A stretch of DNA of 64,000 nucleotides from Novosphingobium naphthalenivorans NBRC 102051 (GCF_001590985.1 NZ_BCTX01000020.1:1-64000), one strand, 5' to 3'; counted from the stretch's first letter, positions 17,564 to 27,066 are shown. Notes: a model not told the origin generated them from the letters alone. Translations and numbers: made by a program.

Positions 17564-18058
17564 TCATTTCACGCGTTCAAAGGTTTCCAGAAACGCCTTG
17601 GACTTGCCGTCCGGCGCCTTGCCTACACCCCAGCGCGTCAACATGTGACGGTCCTTCGAGAAGCGCCAGTACTGCCCGACGATGACATCGCCATCCTTCT
17701 GTTCAAGCACCTGGAAGGTGTCTGCGTCGAGTTGACGGATGCGGATCTCGTTGAAGCGCGGATTATGCTCCAGCGGGCCGGCAACATCGTCGAGCGTGGC
17801 ATTGAAATCGGTGACGTAGAGCTGCGGTTTGCGGGTGTCGTTGACCGAATGATAATGCAGGCCATCGGGACCGAACGCGAGATCGATGGTCAGGCTGAAC
17901 CCCTTCGGGAACTCCCCGTTGCTCCAGTAGCTTTTCACCTCGACCGAGTGATAGCTGCCATTCAGGCCGGTATTGTCGAAGGCGCCCTCACCCGCGAATG
18001 CGGGAGAAACGACGCAGAGGGAAGCAAGCGCCGCGAACACTTTGGCGGATTTCATCAT
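17564..18058 (-). CDS. Small secreted protein of unknown function
   Basis: 164 aa. Signal peptide MMKSAKVFAALASLCVVSPAFA with a cleavage site after AFA. The mature part has a beta-rich pattern (LTIDLAFGPDGLHYHSV, QLYVTDFNATLDDVAGPLEHNPRFNEIRIRQLD, FQVLEQKDGDVIVGQYWRFSKD, LETFERV) that suggests a small beta-barrel or lipocalin-like fold, but I do not recognise a named family. AAGGGG precedes the first ATG by seven bases. It lies 37 bases downstream of the acylase gene on the same strand, so it is probably exported with it and may act on or bind the same substrate. Confidence 0.72.
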   Translation of the reverse strand: MMKSAKVFAALASLCVVSPAFAGEGAFDNTGLNGSYHSVEVKSYWSNGEFPKGFSLTIDLAFGPDGLHYHSVNDTRKPQLYVTDFNATLDDVAGPLEHNPRFNEIRIRQLDADTFQVLEQKDGDVIVGQYWRFSKDRHMLTRWGVGKAPDGKSKAFLETFERVK

Positions 18059-18095
18059 GGGATATCCCCTTGTTTACTGAAATTATTCGCTGAAC

Positions 18096-20216
18096 TCAGA
18101 ACTTGGTGGTGTCTTCGAGGTGCTTCTCGACATCGCCGCGGTCGATCCACAGGGTGCGGAAAGACTTGTCCGACAGATATTTGAGCTGGTCGCCGCGATG
18201 GGGTGAGCCAGGCTGGCTGGCATTGCCGTAGCTCATCAGACCCTTGGCCTTCAGCGGGGTGCCGAACTCGACCATCGAGACCCAGGTTTCGCCGTGGACC
18301 GGCGTGCGTTCGCCATCCTTCATCGGCCCCCAGGTGATCGTGCGGAACACGCCGGTGTTGCCGTATCCGCCGTTGCCGGGAAGGTTCACGCCATCGATGT
18401 GAAAGCGCGAAACCTCGCCATAGGGGCGATCCACAGCGCCATAGAGCTGCCTGGTCTTCGCGACCGCCTGCTTCAGCATGGCGACGGCGGCAGCCGGGTC
18501 CTTCAACCCGCGCGGGGTCTGCAACGGATCGTCGGGCGTCCACTCGATCGCGTAATTGCTTTGATCGGTGAAGTTGTTGGGTGAGAAAATGGCCGCCCAG
18601 GTCTCGAACAGCAGCGCGCCGCGGCTGTCCGGCTCGAAGCGGTGATCCCAGGCGGAGAGCAGGTCGATCGCCTTGCGGATATCGGGATCGGTATTGCCCT
18701 CGGCCGCCTGCGCCAGCGCCGGGATCATGCGATCGGCCATCAGCGAGCGGGTGGTGAGCTTCTTCGCGACGAAATCATCAAAGCTGATCTTCGGCCCTTC
18801 GCTCAGCAGCTTGACCGACATCTGCGCGCGCTGGCTGACCGGACCGACCGGCGCGACATAGGCAGGGAAGTCCTTGGGATTAAGCGCCCGCGGCCAAGTG
18901 CTCAGCCATGGCGGATCATTGGCGTTCTGCACGAAGCCGGTGGCCGGATCGAAGACCTTGGGAAGCTCGTCATAGCTGTGCAGGCCGGTCCACAGCGTCT
19001 TCGACGTATTGCCGGGCACCGGCTTCGACCAATAGCCGACATCGCCGCCGTCGTGCTTGGGCAGCAGGCCGTTGTCGAGATAGAGGATGTTCCCGTCCCT
19101 ATCAGCATAGACGATGTTGAACATCACCACCTGCATCTCGTGCAGGGCCTTGCTGAACTCGCCCCAGTTATGGGACTTGCCCATGTCCAGGTACTGCTGC
19201 AGCACCCCGGGCCGGTCGAGCCCGGCCACCTTGAGCGCAATGGTGGTCTTGCCGCCGGGCAGGTCGAAGACCGGCCCCTGCACCGCGTAACGCTGGGTGA
19301 ACGTCTCGGTTTTCAGCGAGCCGTCGGGCTGGCGGACCTTGTAGCTTTTCTGCGCGGTCTTGAACGGCAGCACCTTGCCGTCGAATTCATAGCCGCCGTC
19401 CTTCAGCGTCAGGGCATAGCTGGTGTAGCCCAGCATCGTGTTGACGGTATTGGTGAAGCCCAGATCGTTGTTGAAGCCGAAGCGCAGCACCGGCAGGCCG
19501 ACCTGGGTCGCGCCATAGACGCTGAGCCCCGGCGCATTGAGCTGAGCTTCCATGTAGGTCAGCAGGCTGGGCGCCCAGGGCAAGTGCGGGTTGGCGAGCA
19601 GCATGGTATGCCCGCTGGCCGACCGCGACGGCGCGACCGCCCAGGCGTTAGATCCGCCCGCCTCGTTGGTCTTCGGTTCGACGAGAACCCGGCGATCCGA
19701 CGCGATGTAGAGGAAGTTCATCAGCCGGTGAGCGTGGGCAATGATGTCCACGCCCTTGATCGGCAGCACCTGCAGGACCTCGGGAGACAGCTTGTCGCGG
19801 TGTGCCTGCGCATAGGCGTTGACCCCGGCGGCAAAGGCATCGAGATCCTTGCGCATCTGCGGGGTCTGAAGCTTGTACCATTGTGCCGCCCGTTCCGGCA
19901 CGCCGTTGGCGATCAGCCACCGGTCCTGCTCGGCATATTTCCCGCCCCAGTATTCGGCGGCCTTGGCGCGGGATTCGCCGTACATATGCAGCAGAATGTC
20001 GCCGTGGTTCTGCGCCTGGGCATAGCCGAAGCCATAGAAGGCCCCGGCCTCGGTCTTGGCGTAGATATGCGGAACGCCGAAGCTGTCCCACAGGATCTCG
20101 CCGCCGCCGAAAGCCTGGGACGGCTTGCCCGCCGCGGCCACGGCCGGACCGGTGATCGAACTGGTTCCGGTCAGGGCGGCCAGGGCAAAGGCCAGTCCGA
20201 TCGCAGCTGAACGCAT
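18096..20216 (-). CDS. Secreted penicillin-acylase-family amidase
   Basis: 706 aa. Signal peptide (about 1-28), a short alpha chain, then the autocatalytic cleavage site at GG-Ser189-NAW, where Ser189 becomes the N-terminal nucleophile of the beta chain. The sequence after it ([17 protein letters not shown]) is typical of the family. Such enzymes hydrolyse amides: beta-lactams, acyl-homoserine lactones or N-acyl amino acids. The context (STN-type TonB receptor and FecIR just upstream) suggests processing of an imported or signalling acyl compound. AAGGAA lies eight bases before the ATG. The substrate cannot be told from sequence. Confidence 0.88.
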   Translation of the reverse strand: MRSAAIGLAFALAALTGTSSITGPAVAAAGKPSQAFGGGEILWDSFGVPHIYAKTEAGAFYGFGYAQAQNHGDILLHMYGESRAKAAEYWGGKYAEQDRWLIANGVPERAAQWYKLQTPQMRKDLDAFAAGVNAYAQAHRDKLSPEVLQVLPIKGVDIIAHAHRLMNFLYIASDRRVLVEPKTNEAGGSNAWAVAPSRSASGHTMLLANPHLPWAPSLLTYMEAQLNAPGLSVYGATQVGLPVLRFGFNNDLGFTNTVNTMLGYTSYALTLKDGGYEFDGKVLPFKTAQKSYKVRQPDGSLKTETFTQRYAVQGPVFDLPGGKTTIALKVAGLDRPGVLQQYLDMGKSHNWGEFSKALHEMQVVMFNIVYADRDGNILYLDNGLLPKHDGGDVGYWSKPVPGNTSKTLWTGLHSYDELPKVFDPATGFVQNANDPPWLSTWPRALNPKDFPAYVAPVGPVSQRAQMSVKLLSEGPKISFDDFVAKKLTTRSLMADRMIPALAQAAEGNTDPDIRKAIDLLSAWDHRFEPDSRGALLFETWAAIFSPNNFTDQSNYAIEWTPDDPLQTPRGLKDPAAAVAMLKQAVAKTRQLYGAVDRPYGEVSRFHIDGVNLPGNGGYGNTGVFRTITWGPMKDGERTPVHGETWVSMVEFGTPLKAKGLMSYGNASQPGSPHRGDQLKYLSDKSFRTLWIDRGDVEKHLEDTTKF

Positions 20217-20254
20217 GGTTGGTATTCCTTGTTACGGAGGATCGAAAGAAGAAG

Positions 20255-20280
20255 CGGGCCGGGACGATCGTCCCGGCCCG
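20255..20280 (-). terminator. GC-rich palindrome between TonB receptor and acylase genes
   Basis: A perfect 26-base palindrome (half CGGGCCGGGACGA) begins just after the TonB receptor stop at 20292. On the minus strand it is followed by CTTCTTCTTT. It would reduce read-through from the receptor gene into the acylase gene. Confidence 0.55.
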
Positions 20281-20291
20281 GCACGGCTGGT

Positions 20292-23123
20292 TCAGAATGA
20301 AACCGTGAGGCGGCCGTAGTAATATCCGCCGGTGAAGCCGTAAGGCGCCGTCGTCGGATACATGCCCGAACCGTAGGCAGAGCTGTAAACACCGTTCGCG
20401 TCGGGATAGACGTTGAACAGGTTGTTCGCGCCGACCGCGATGTTCAGCTTCTCGGTCATCTGCCAGGCAAGCTCGGCATCGGTGATCCACTTCGCGCCGA
20501 AATAACGGTCGCTGGACTCGGCATTCTGGATCGAAGCCAGCTTGCCGTAGCGCACCACGCGGGTGTTGAGCGTGAAGTCGCCGACCGTCAGCAGGTTGCC
20601 GATCACCAGCTTGCTCTTGGGCAGGTTCTTGGTCAGGTTGGCCTGCGAGTTGCGACCGAACAACACGTAGTCAGACCCCAGCGACGACAGCTCTTCCGGA
20701 TTGTCGGCGATATGGGTGATGATCGTCTTGTTGTAGTTGTACCCGATGTTCCACTGCATGTTGGCGAAGCTGCCGATGGGGTGGCGGTAGGTCGCGACCA
20801 CGTCGATACCGCGCGTGCGGGTGTCGATGGCATTGGTGTAGTACTGGGCGCTGATGTAATCGTCGATGCCGTTGGCCACGAGGATGGCTGTCACGGCATC
20901 GCCGGTCAGCGTGCTGGTGATCGCGATGCGGTCCTTCACCTTGATCTGGTAGGCATCGACCGTGATGCTCAGGCGATCGAGCGGGGTCAGGGCGATACCC
21001 GCACTGAAGTTGGTCGACTTCTCCGGCTTGAGCGGCTTGGCGCCAAGGGCGATGGCCGCGGCGGAATTGACCGGCAGCGTCTTGATCTGCAGCAGGACCT
21101 GCTCGCCATCGATCACGCGAAACTGCCCGGTCGTCGATGCGTAGATCTGCTGCGCCAGACCCGGTGCACGAAAGCCGGTGCTGACCGCGCCGCGCAAGGA
21201 CACCCAGTCGGTAAGGGCATAGCGCCCGTTGAACTTGCCGATCAGCGTGTTGCCCGAACCGTCGTCATAGTGCTCGAAGCGAACCGCGCCGCCCAGAGTC
21301 AGGTTGGGATTGGGGTCGTAGGCCAGGTCCATGTAGGCGGCGAGGTTGTTGCGGGTAAGGTGCCCCTCGTCTCCGGGCTGGAAGCCGGCGGCGCCTTGCG
21401 CACCGGCGGACGGCGTCACCGTAACGCCATTGCTGTTGACGTAAGTGTAGTCGCCCGCAGCATAGCTATATTCGTCGCCCTGATAGACGCCGTAGGTTTC
21501 CAGACGGTGCTGCAGACCTGCCGAAACCTGCAGGTTGCCGCCGACATCGAAACCCTTGGTGACATCGAACGAATTGACCCATTCGGTCGACTGCAGCGTG
21601 CCGACGTAGAAGTTTGTCGGGCTCGTCGGGCCAAGCGAGGCGTTGATCGTATTGCTGGCCGTCTGCCGCGCACGGTTCTTGCCGTAAGTCGTGCTGAGAT
21701 CCCAGTCCCAGCCGCTCATCATGCCCTTCACGCCCAGAGCGAACTCATAGTCCTGTTCATGCACGCTGATCTTGGGACGAAAGCCGTTGGGATAGATTTC
21801 CGGCAGCGAGTTCGCGTTCGACGGATAGCGATAGGTGTAGTTCAGGGTCGAATTGCGCTGGCTGAAAGTGCCGAACGAATAGATGTGGACATCACCGGCA
21901 TCGTACCCGGCATTATAGCCAAGATTGAAACCTTCCTGCGGGAAGGCACCGTAGTTCGTGGTGATAAGGCGGTCAGCGGTTGCCTCACGCGGATCGGCTG
22001 CGCCATCGATCGGCGTGTAGAGCGCGATATCCGAGCTGATGGGTTTCGCGCGGTTGGACGCCTTCTGCTTCTTCAGGTCGATGAAGAAGTCCGCAAAGCC
22101 CGAATTGCCCAGCGCGGTGCCGACGTTCGCCGAAGCAAGATAGGTCTCGCCATCGGAGCGGTCCATGTTCTGGCCTGCCGTCACGCTGGCGGAACCGCCC
22201 GAGACATCCTTTTTCAGGATGATGTTGATCACCCCGGCAATCGCGTCCGAGCCATATTGCGCCGCCGCACCGTCCCGCAGCACTTCAATGTGATCGACCG
22301 CCGAAGTCGGGATGAGGTTGAGATCGGCGGGAACCGAACCGTTGTAGAGCGAGGACACGGCATTGATCAGCGAGGTCTTGTGGCGGCGCTTGCCGTTCAC
22401 GAGAATCAGCGTCTGATCGGGATTGAGACCGCGCAGGCCACCCGTCGCAATGATGGTGGACGTGCCGCCGCCGGCCCGCGTCGGCGAGTTGAAGGACGGC
22501 ACCAGCGTATTGAGCGCGGCCAGCAGGCCGGGCTTACCGGTCTTTTCCAGATCCTTGCCGGTAATCACGTCAACCGGCGTCGGGCTGTCGGCCACAGTGC
22601 GGGGAAGCCCGCGAGAACCGGTGACGACGATGTCCTTCTGCTCTTCCGCTTCTTCACGCCGGGGCGTTGCGGCCGCCTGCGCCGCCGTCGCCTGCCCGGT
22701 CACGGGGAAGGCTACAGGGCCGGAGCCCTCCCCGCTCGCGAGTTGCACCGCGCCGCGCCCGGGGACGGACTGCGGTGCAAGCGACAGGGCCACGCCGCGA
22801 GGCCCCGCATGGTTGATCCTCAACCCCGTCCCGGCCAGCATGTGCCGCAGCGCCTCGTCCGGCGTCATCCGGCCCGAAACGGCCTGGGTGCGCATCCCCT
22901 GGACGCGATCGTAGGGAAACAGAACCTGCAGCCCCGACTGGCGGGAAAAAGCCGCCATCGCGGACTTGAGCGACTGCGAAGGGATCGCGAAATCCATCGC
23001 ATCCTGCCGGGCGGGCACGCTGGCGTCGATGGGACTGGCCTGTGCCGAAAGCGGCGCCGCGCCAAGCGCAAGCACCGATGCCAGAACGTAGGCGAATTCA
23101 TGTCGAGCAGATTTGTATGACAT
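20292..23123 (-). CDS. TonB-dependent receptor with signalling (STN) domain
   Basis: 943 aa. After a signal peptide (SVLALGAAPLSAQA) comes a secretin/TonB short N-terminal domain (about 40-95: DFAIPSQSLKSAMAAFSRQSGLQVLF, DEALRHMLAGTGL), which contacts FecR-type anti-sigma factors. A plug follows (TPVDVITGKDLEKTG, YGSDAIAGVINIIL), then the barrel, ending YGRLTVSF with a C-terminal Phe. The start at 23123 gives the signal peptide; the longer frame adds an unlikely 24 residues. It is divergent from the ECF sigma and FecR genes. The ligand is unknown. Pairing with an acylase hints at an acylated peptide or siderophore-like compound. Confidence 0.9.
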   Translation of the reverse strand: MSYKSARHEFAYVLASVLALGAAPLSAQASPIDASVPARQDAMDFAIPSQSLKSAMAAFSRQSGLQVLFPYDRVQGMRTQAVSGRMTPDEALRHMLAGTGLRINHAGPRGVALSLAPQSVPGRGAVQLASGEGSGPVAFPVTGQATAAQAAATPRREEAEEQKDIVVTGSRGLPRTVADSPTPVDVITGKDLEKTGKPGLLAALNTLVPSFNSPTRAGGGTSTIIATGGLRGLNPDQTLILVNGKRRHKTSLINAVSSLYNGSVPADLNLIPTSAVDHIEVLRDGAAAQYGSDAIAGVINIILKKDVSGGSASVTAGQNMDRSDGETYLASANVGTALGNSGFADFFIDLKKQKASNRAKPISSDIALYTPIDGAADPREATADRLITTNYGAFPQEGFNLGYNAGYDAGDVHIYSFGTFSQRNSTLNYTYRYPSNANSLPEIYPNGFRPKISVHEQDYEFALGVKGMMSGWDWDLSTTYGKNRARQTASNTINASLGPTSPTNFYVGTLQSTEWVNSFDVTKGFDVGGNLQVSAGLQHRLETYGVYQGDEYSYAAGDYTYVNSNGVTVTPSAGAQGAAGFQPGDEGHLTRNNLAAYMDLAYDPNPNLTLGGAVRFEHYDDGSGNTLIGKFNGRYALTDWVSLRGAVSTGFRAPGLAQQIYASTTGQFRVIDGEQVLLQIKTLPVNSAAAIALGAKPLKPEKSTNFSAGIALTPLDRLSITVDAYQIKVKDRIAITSTLTGDAVTAILVANGIDDYISAQYYTNAIDTRTRGIDVVATYRHPIGSFANMQWNIGYNYNKTIITHIADNPEELSSLGSDYVLFGRNSQANLTKNLPKSKLVIGNLLTVGDFTLNTRVVRYGKLASIQNAESSDRYFGAKWITDAELAWQMTEKLNIAVGANNLFNVYPDANGVYSSAYGSGMYPTTAPYGFTGGYYYGRLTVSF

Positions 23124-23355
23124 CCTGGGATCAGCCCCCTGCTGGTTTTGAGGAACGTTACCCCCTGAAACGGAACACCCCGCCAAATCTGCCACCCGGC
23201 GTCACAAAATTGTTGCATTGGCCGAAAATCTATCTGACTTACGGGGTGCTCTTGAAAGAGATGCGGCCGCACCGTTGGAACTGCCGGACTGCACGCAACA
23301 GCATAAATCACAACGGCATTCTGGAAAATGGGACACCATTGACAGGGGATATTGC

Positions 23356-23943
23356 GTGCACCCGGCGAGACGGAAACTCGATTGGTTCAAACAGACTGTG
23401 CTGCCGCACGAGGCCGCGCTGCGGGCCCGTTTACGCCGGATCATGGCGAATTCGGACGAAATCGACGACACGGTATCGGAAACGATGACCCGGGCTTTCG
23501 CGGTGGACGACTTCACCCGCATCACCAACGGACGCGGCTATCTGTTCACCATCGCCCGCAACCTGATCATCGACGAGGCACGGCGCTCGAAAGTCGTCTC
23601 TTACGAAGTGATTGCCGATCTCGACCTGATCGCCGACGACATTTCCGCCGAACGCAAGCTCCAGGCCCGCGACGAGCTGCGCCGCCTGGAAGCCATCATC
23701 GACACGCTGCCGATACAATGCCGCCGAGCATTTATTTTGCGCCGCGTGCACGGTAAACCCGTGAAGGCAATAGCAGAAGAAATGGGCCTGTCCGTTTCTA
23801 CTGTAGACAAACACATCGCCCGGGCCGCTCTCAAGGTCATGCGTGCGATTGGTGATCATGAGGAATTCGGTTTTGGATCGTCGCGGGAAAACAGCCAGGG
23901 ACTGGTCGGCGATCGAAGCCGAAGCAGCCCGGCTGTATCTTGA
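23356..23943 (+). CDS. ECF sigma factor (FecI-like)
   Basis: 195 aa with sigma-70 region 2 (RRIMANSDEIDDTVSETMTRAF, GRGYLFTIARNLIIDEAR) and region 4 (LDTLPIQCRRAFILRR-type segment, then KAIAEEMGLSVSTVDKHIARA). The start is GTG at 23356 with AGGGGA seven bases upstream; the long ATG frame from 23218 adds residues unlike the family. It overlaps the FecR gene by about 100 bases. It probably directs transcription of the divergent TonB receptor/acylase genes when the receptor is loaded. Confidence 0.88.
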   Translation: MHPARRKLDWFKQTVLPHEAALRARLRRIMANSDEIDDTVSETMTRAFAVDDFTRITNGRGYLFTIARNLIIDEARRSKVVSYEVIADLDLIADDISAERKLQARDELRRLEAIIDTLPIQCRRAFILRRVHGKPVKAIAEEMGLSVSTVDKHIARAALKVMRAIGDHEEFGFGSSRENSQGLVGDRSRSSPAVS

Positions 23944-24877
23944 GGCACAGCAAAGCGGTGACTGGGACAGCGCCTACGACTGGGTAGAGCGCGATCCGGC
24001 GCATGGCTATGCTTTCGCCAAGGCCGAAGCCAGCTGGGAACTGTCCGGGCGGCTGGGGGAATCCCACCTGCCCGAAGTGCCCGAAGAGGTCGCCGGCCCT
24101 GCCGGCCGTTTCGAAGCCATGTTCGGCCGCCGCGCGCTGGTGGGACTGGTGCTGGCCGCACTCGTCGGCACGGGCGTGACTGTCGGCCTGCAGAAATGGA
24201 TGGACGTGCAGCGCTACAGTACCGCCATTGGCGGAGAGCGCGTGGTCAATCTGGCCGACGGCAGCACGATCCGGCTCAATACCGGCAGCACGGTCGAGGT
24301 TTCGCTGCGCAAGAAGCTGCGCCATATCCACCTGTTGCAGGGAGAAGCCCGGTTCTCCGTCGCGCATGACCCGAACCGCCCGTTCGTGGTCGATGCAGGC
24401 AACGCCTCGTTCCAGGCCCTGGGAACCGTGTTCGACGTGCGCCGGAACTCTGGCCTGACGGAACTGACCGTCATGTCCGGACGGGTTGGCGTGGCGGACC
24501 GCGGGCATCGCAAAGCCGTGGTTTCCGCCGGCAACTATGCCGTCGTCAGCGGCGGGACAGTGGGTGTCTCACGCCTCAGCACGGCGCAGATGGCGCGCCG
24601 CACCGCCTGGAGCGAAGGCGTTATCACGTTCGATGGCGAAACGCTGGAACAGGCCGTGACGGAACTGAACCGCTATCGCAGCAAGCCGCTGGTCATCGGC
24701 TCGCCCGAAATCGCCTCGCTGCGAGTGGGCGGCACTGTGCACACGGCGGATTCCGATACGTTCATCCGCTCTCTCTCGTCGGCTTTCGGGCTACGCGCCG
24801 TTCCCGGAAAGGACAGCGTCCTCATAATGCCCGGCGACGCGCCCTCCTCCGCCGGCGTTCCGGCCGAAGGAACCTGA
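23843..24877 (+). CDS. FecR-type anti-sigma factor / signal transducer
   Basis: 344 aa. A cytoplasmic N-terminal part (EAEAARLYLEAQQSGDWDSAYDWVERDPAHGYAFAKAEASW), one membrane helix at about 99-117 (LVGLVLAALVGTGVTVGL), then a periplasmic FecR domain (GERVVNLADGSTIRLNTGSTVEV, GEARFSVAHDPNRPFVVDAGN) and an STN-like end (GETLEQAVTELNRY). It couples the occupied TonB receptor to the sigma factor. The start is uncertain: GTG 23843 has AAGG six bases upstream, while ATG 23858 and a TTG further on are alternatives. It overlaps the sigma gene. Confidence 0.88.
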   Translation: MRLVIMRNSVLDRRGKTARDWSAIEAEAARLYLEAQQSGDWDSAYDWVERDPAHGYAFAKAEASWELSGRLGESHLPEVPEEVAGPAGRFEAMFGRRALVGLVLAALVGTGVTVGLQKWMDVQRYSTAIGGERVVNLADGSTIRLNTGSTVEVSLRKKLRHIHLLQGEARFSVAHDPNRPFVVDAGNASFQALGTVFDVRRNSGLTELTVMSGRVGVADRGHRKAVVSAGNYAVVSGGTVGVSRLSTAQMARRTAWSEGVITFDGETLEQAVTELNRYRSKPLVIGSPEIASLRVGGTVHTADSDTFIRSLSSAFGLRAVPGKDSVLIMPGDAPSSAGVPAEGT

Positions 24878-24937
24878 CATGCGACTTCCCGCGCCCCGGC
24901 GCTGGCAGAATTGCCGGCCCCGCTCGTCTTGACCGAT

Positions 24938-26275
24938 ATGCACGATAACACCTCTATCCGGCAGGCCATTTCGGGCCGCCACAGCCCGCTCAAATCCATT
25001 TTCGGGGGCGCTCTCGGCAACCTCGTGGAATGGTACGACTGGTACGTCTATTCAGCCTTCACGCTCTATTTCGCGCCGGTTTTCTTCCCCAAGGCCGATC
25101 CCACGGCGCAGTTGCTCAATGCTGCCGCGATCTTTGCCGTCGGCTTCCTCATGCGGCCGCTCGGCGCCTGGCTCATGGGGATCTATGCCGACCGCAAGGG
25201 CCGCAAGGCCGGGCTGACGCTATCAGTCATTCTCATGGGGTCGGGCGCGCTGCTGATCGCGCTGACGCCCGGCTATGCGCAGATCGGCCCCTGGGCCTCC
25301 GCGCTGCTGCTGCTGGCCCGCCTGATGCAGGGTCTGTCGGTCGGCGGCGAATACGGCGCGAGCGCGACTTACCTTTCGGAAATGGCCCAGCGCGAACTGC
25401 GCGGGTTCTTCTCCAGCTTCCAGTACGTGACGCTGATTGCCGGCCAGCTGCTGGCGCTTTGCGTGCTCTTGGTCCTGCAGGCGCTGCTGACCGACGCACA
25501 GATGGAAGCCTGGGGCTGGCGCGTTCCCTTCGCCATGGGCTGTGTGCTCGCGTTCAGCGTGTTCTTCATCCGCCGTTCGATGGCCGAAACGCCCGATTTC
25601 CAGAAACTGGGGCAAGACCAGCCATCCACCGCCACACCTGCTCCCAAATCCAGCGGAATGGCCCTGCTGCGCTATCACCCGCGCCAGTTCATGGTGGTCA
25701 TCGCCCTGACGGCAGGGGGCACGCTCGCCTTCTATGCCTATTCCACCTACATGCAGAAATTCCTCGTCAACAGCGCCGGGTTCAGCCGCGAAACCTCCAC
25801 CGGGATCATGGCGGCGGCGCTGTTCATCTACATGCTGCTCCAGCCGCTGGCGGGCTGGGCCTCGGACCGGCTCGGCCGCAAGCCGCTGCTGATCTCCTTC
25901 GGCATTGCCGGTATGCTGCTGACCGTTCCCATATTCGAGGAACTGAAACGCACGACCACGTCGTTCCATGCATTCCTGCTGGTATTGGGCGCTCTGGTGA
26001 TCGTGACCGGCTACACATCCATCAACGCGGTGGTGAAAGCCGAACTGTTTCCCGCCAGAATCCGCGCGCTGGGCGTGGCGCTGCCTTACGCGCTGGCCAA
26101 CACGCTGTTTGGCGGCACGGCCGAATATGTCGCCCTCTCGCTCAAGGAAAGCGGCTATGAAAGCGGCTTCTACTGGTATGTGGCCGGCATGATCGGGATT
26201 TCCACGGCCGTGTTCCTGTGGATCGACCGGGGCAACAAGGCCGGACACAACGAACCTGCAAATTTCGCGTCATAG
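24938..26275 (+). CDS. kgtP: MHS-family permease (alpha-ketoglutarate permease-like)
   Basis: 445 aa, 12 predicted membrane helices of the metabolite:proton symporter family. GNLVEWYDWYVYSAF, GFLMRPLGAWLMG, QGLSVGGEYGASATYLSE and FQYVTLIAGQLLAL follow E. coli KgtP very closely, as do LKAELFPARIRALG and GGTAEYVALSLK near the end. It imports 2-oxoglutarate or a related dicarboxylate with protons. It lies 60 bases after fecR on the same strand. The start may be ATG 24938 (chosen by alignment to memory of KgtP) or TTG 24911; neither has a good ribosome site. Confidence 0.85.
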   Translation: MHDNTSIRQAISGRHSPLKSIFGGALGNLVEWYDWYVYSAFTLYFAPVFFPKADPTAQLLNAAAIFAVGFLMRPLGAWLMGIYADRKGRKAGLTLSVILMGSGALLIALTPGYAQIGPWASALLLLARLMQGLSVGGEYGASATYLSEMAQRELRGFFSSFQYVTLIAGQLLALCVLLVLQALLTDAQMEAWGWRVPFAMGCVLAFSVFFIRRSMAETPDFQKLGQDQPSTATPAPKSSGMALLRYHPRQFMVVIALTAGGTLAFYAYSTYMQKFLVNSAGFSRETSTGIMAAALFIYMLLQPLAGWASDRLGRKPLLISFGIAGMLLTVPIFEELKRTTTSFHAFLLVLGALVIVTGYTSINAVVKAELFPARIRALGVALPYALANTLFGGTAEYVALSLKESGYESGFYWYVAGMIGISTAVFLWIDRGNKAGHNEPANFAS

Positions 26276-26372
26276 CCGCCGCTGCACCGGACATGAGGCC
26301 GCCTGAACCGGCGGGTTCATGTCCATCGGCGGATGTCCTCAGCTCCGGCCCGAAAGTGGCCTCAGGCCGCTG

Positions 26373-26435
26373 TCATGATCCGCTGTCAGCCCCTTGCTCA
26401 ATCAGCTCAAAAAGGGCCATTCTGTCGTCGGTCAT
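26373..26435 (-). pseudogene. Transposase remnant (IS256/mutator type, first 20 codons)
   Basis: From ATG 26435 the minus strand reads MTDDRMALFELIEQGADSGS and then a stop. MTDDRMAL...EL is the well-known start of IS256/mutator transposases; the remaining roughly 380 residues are gone. TTGGGACACGACC at 26521-26533 resembles the terminal repeats of such elements. Recognition is from memory of the family, so the subfamily is not certain. Confidence 0.5.
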
Positions 26436-26546
26436 CGTCTTCTTCTCCAGGTTGGAGTTCGCATCCGACCCCTACCAGAAGATCGACGGTGGCCACCCTT
26501 TCAGGGAAACCTTCCTACACTTGGGACACGACCGGCATTTGAGTTA

Positions 26547-26587
26547 TGCAGAACCTCTTGTCCCAAAATTGCAGAACCTTGTGTCCC
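26547..26587. repeat. Tandem IS-end-like direct repeat
   Basis: TGCAGAACCTCTTGTCCC (26547-26564) and TGCAGAACCTTGTGTCCC (26570-26587) match at 16 of 18 positions with a 23-base period. Multiple direct end repeats are typical of some insertion sequences (for example the IS21 family). No transposase of that kind is here, so this is probably a scar. Confidence 0.45.
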
Positions 26588-26642
26588 GCTACAGGAGAAG
26601 TAATATCCGTGTCCCCCCTTCCCCGGAGGGAGGGGACCAAAT

Positions 26643-26683
26643 GCAAAAAGGGGCACCGGCAATCAGCCGATACCCCTTTTTGC
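26643..26683. terminator. Bidirectional terminator
   Basis: Arms GCAAAAAGGGG (26643-26653) and CCCCTTTTTGC (26673-26683) give an A-run and T-run on either strand, with a small GGC/GCC stem in the loop. It lies about 40 bases beyond the leftward gene's stop at 26725. Confidence 0.75.
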
Positions 26684-26724
26684 TGCCCGGCGGCGACAAG
26701 GGCCGCCGGTCTTCCTGAGTAGCG

Positions 26725-27066
26725 TTACTTCAGCTTCGCAAGGTCCGCATCGATCGCGGCCAGACGCTCGTCGGTCACGTCGTCGGGGGCGTACTGCTGA
26801 ATGCTCTTGAGCGTCATCATCCGCGCCATTTCGATCTGGTCGTTATCGATCAAACCGGGAATGTGCTTGGCAATGATGGCCTTGGCTGTGGGATCGTCCA
26901 GCAGCGTGCCGATTTCGGTGTCAGCCGTGGTATACTTGGGCGCGCCGTGCTTGACCGCAAGCTGATCCGCGGCGCCAGCCTGCACGACTGCATTTGCCGC
27001 GGTCGTATCTTCGTGGGCGATAGCCGGAGCGGCTGCCAAAACGCCAATAATCGCGACGAAACTCAT
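26725..27066 (-). CDS. Small secreted protein of unknown function
   Basis: 113 aa. Signal peptide MSFVAIIGVLAAAPAIA ending at AHED. The mature part ADTEIGTLLDDPTAKAIIAKHIPGLIDNDQIEMARMMTLKSIQQYAPDDVTDERLAAIDADLAK resembles a helical tail domain I remember attached to secreted hydrolases of caulobacters and sphingomonads, here standing alone. The start at 27066 is chosen for the signal peptide; GTAAGG is close to it, and a longer frame reaches 27144. It lies 80 bases downstream of the TetR gene on the same strand. Confidence 0.65.
   Translation of the reverse strand: MSFVAIIGVLAAAPAIAHEDTTAANAVVQAGAADQLAVKHGAPKYTTADTEIGTLLDDPTAKAIIAKHIPGLIDNDQIEMARMMTLKSIQQYAPDDVTDERLAAIDADLAKLK

Larger units (their letters stand above)
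26276..26642. other. Gap with insertion-sequence scar
   Basis: About 370 bp without an intact gene between the converging KgtP and small secreted-protein genes. It holds a transposase N-terminal remnant and IS-end-like repeats, listed separately. Confidence 0.5.

Noticed and set aside
18642..20210. 522-aa plus-strand frame
   Set aside because: Opposite the acylase gene, which carries a signal peptide and the SNAW nucleophile site.
20712..23120. 802-aa plus-strand frame opposite the TonB receptor
   Set aside because: Mirror frame of a clear receptor gene, with no ribosome site or family motif.
23176..23248. CACCCCG/CGGGGTG repeat between receptor and sigma genes
   Set aside because: Seven-base arms about 60 bases apart in GC-rich DNA are expected by chance.
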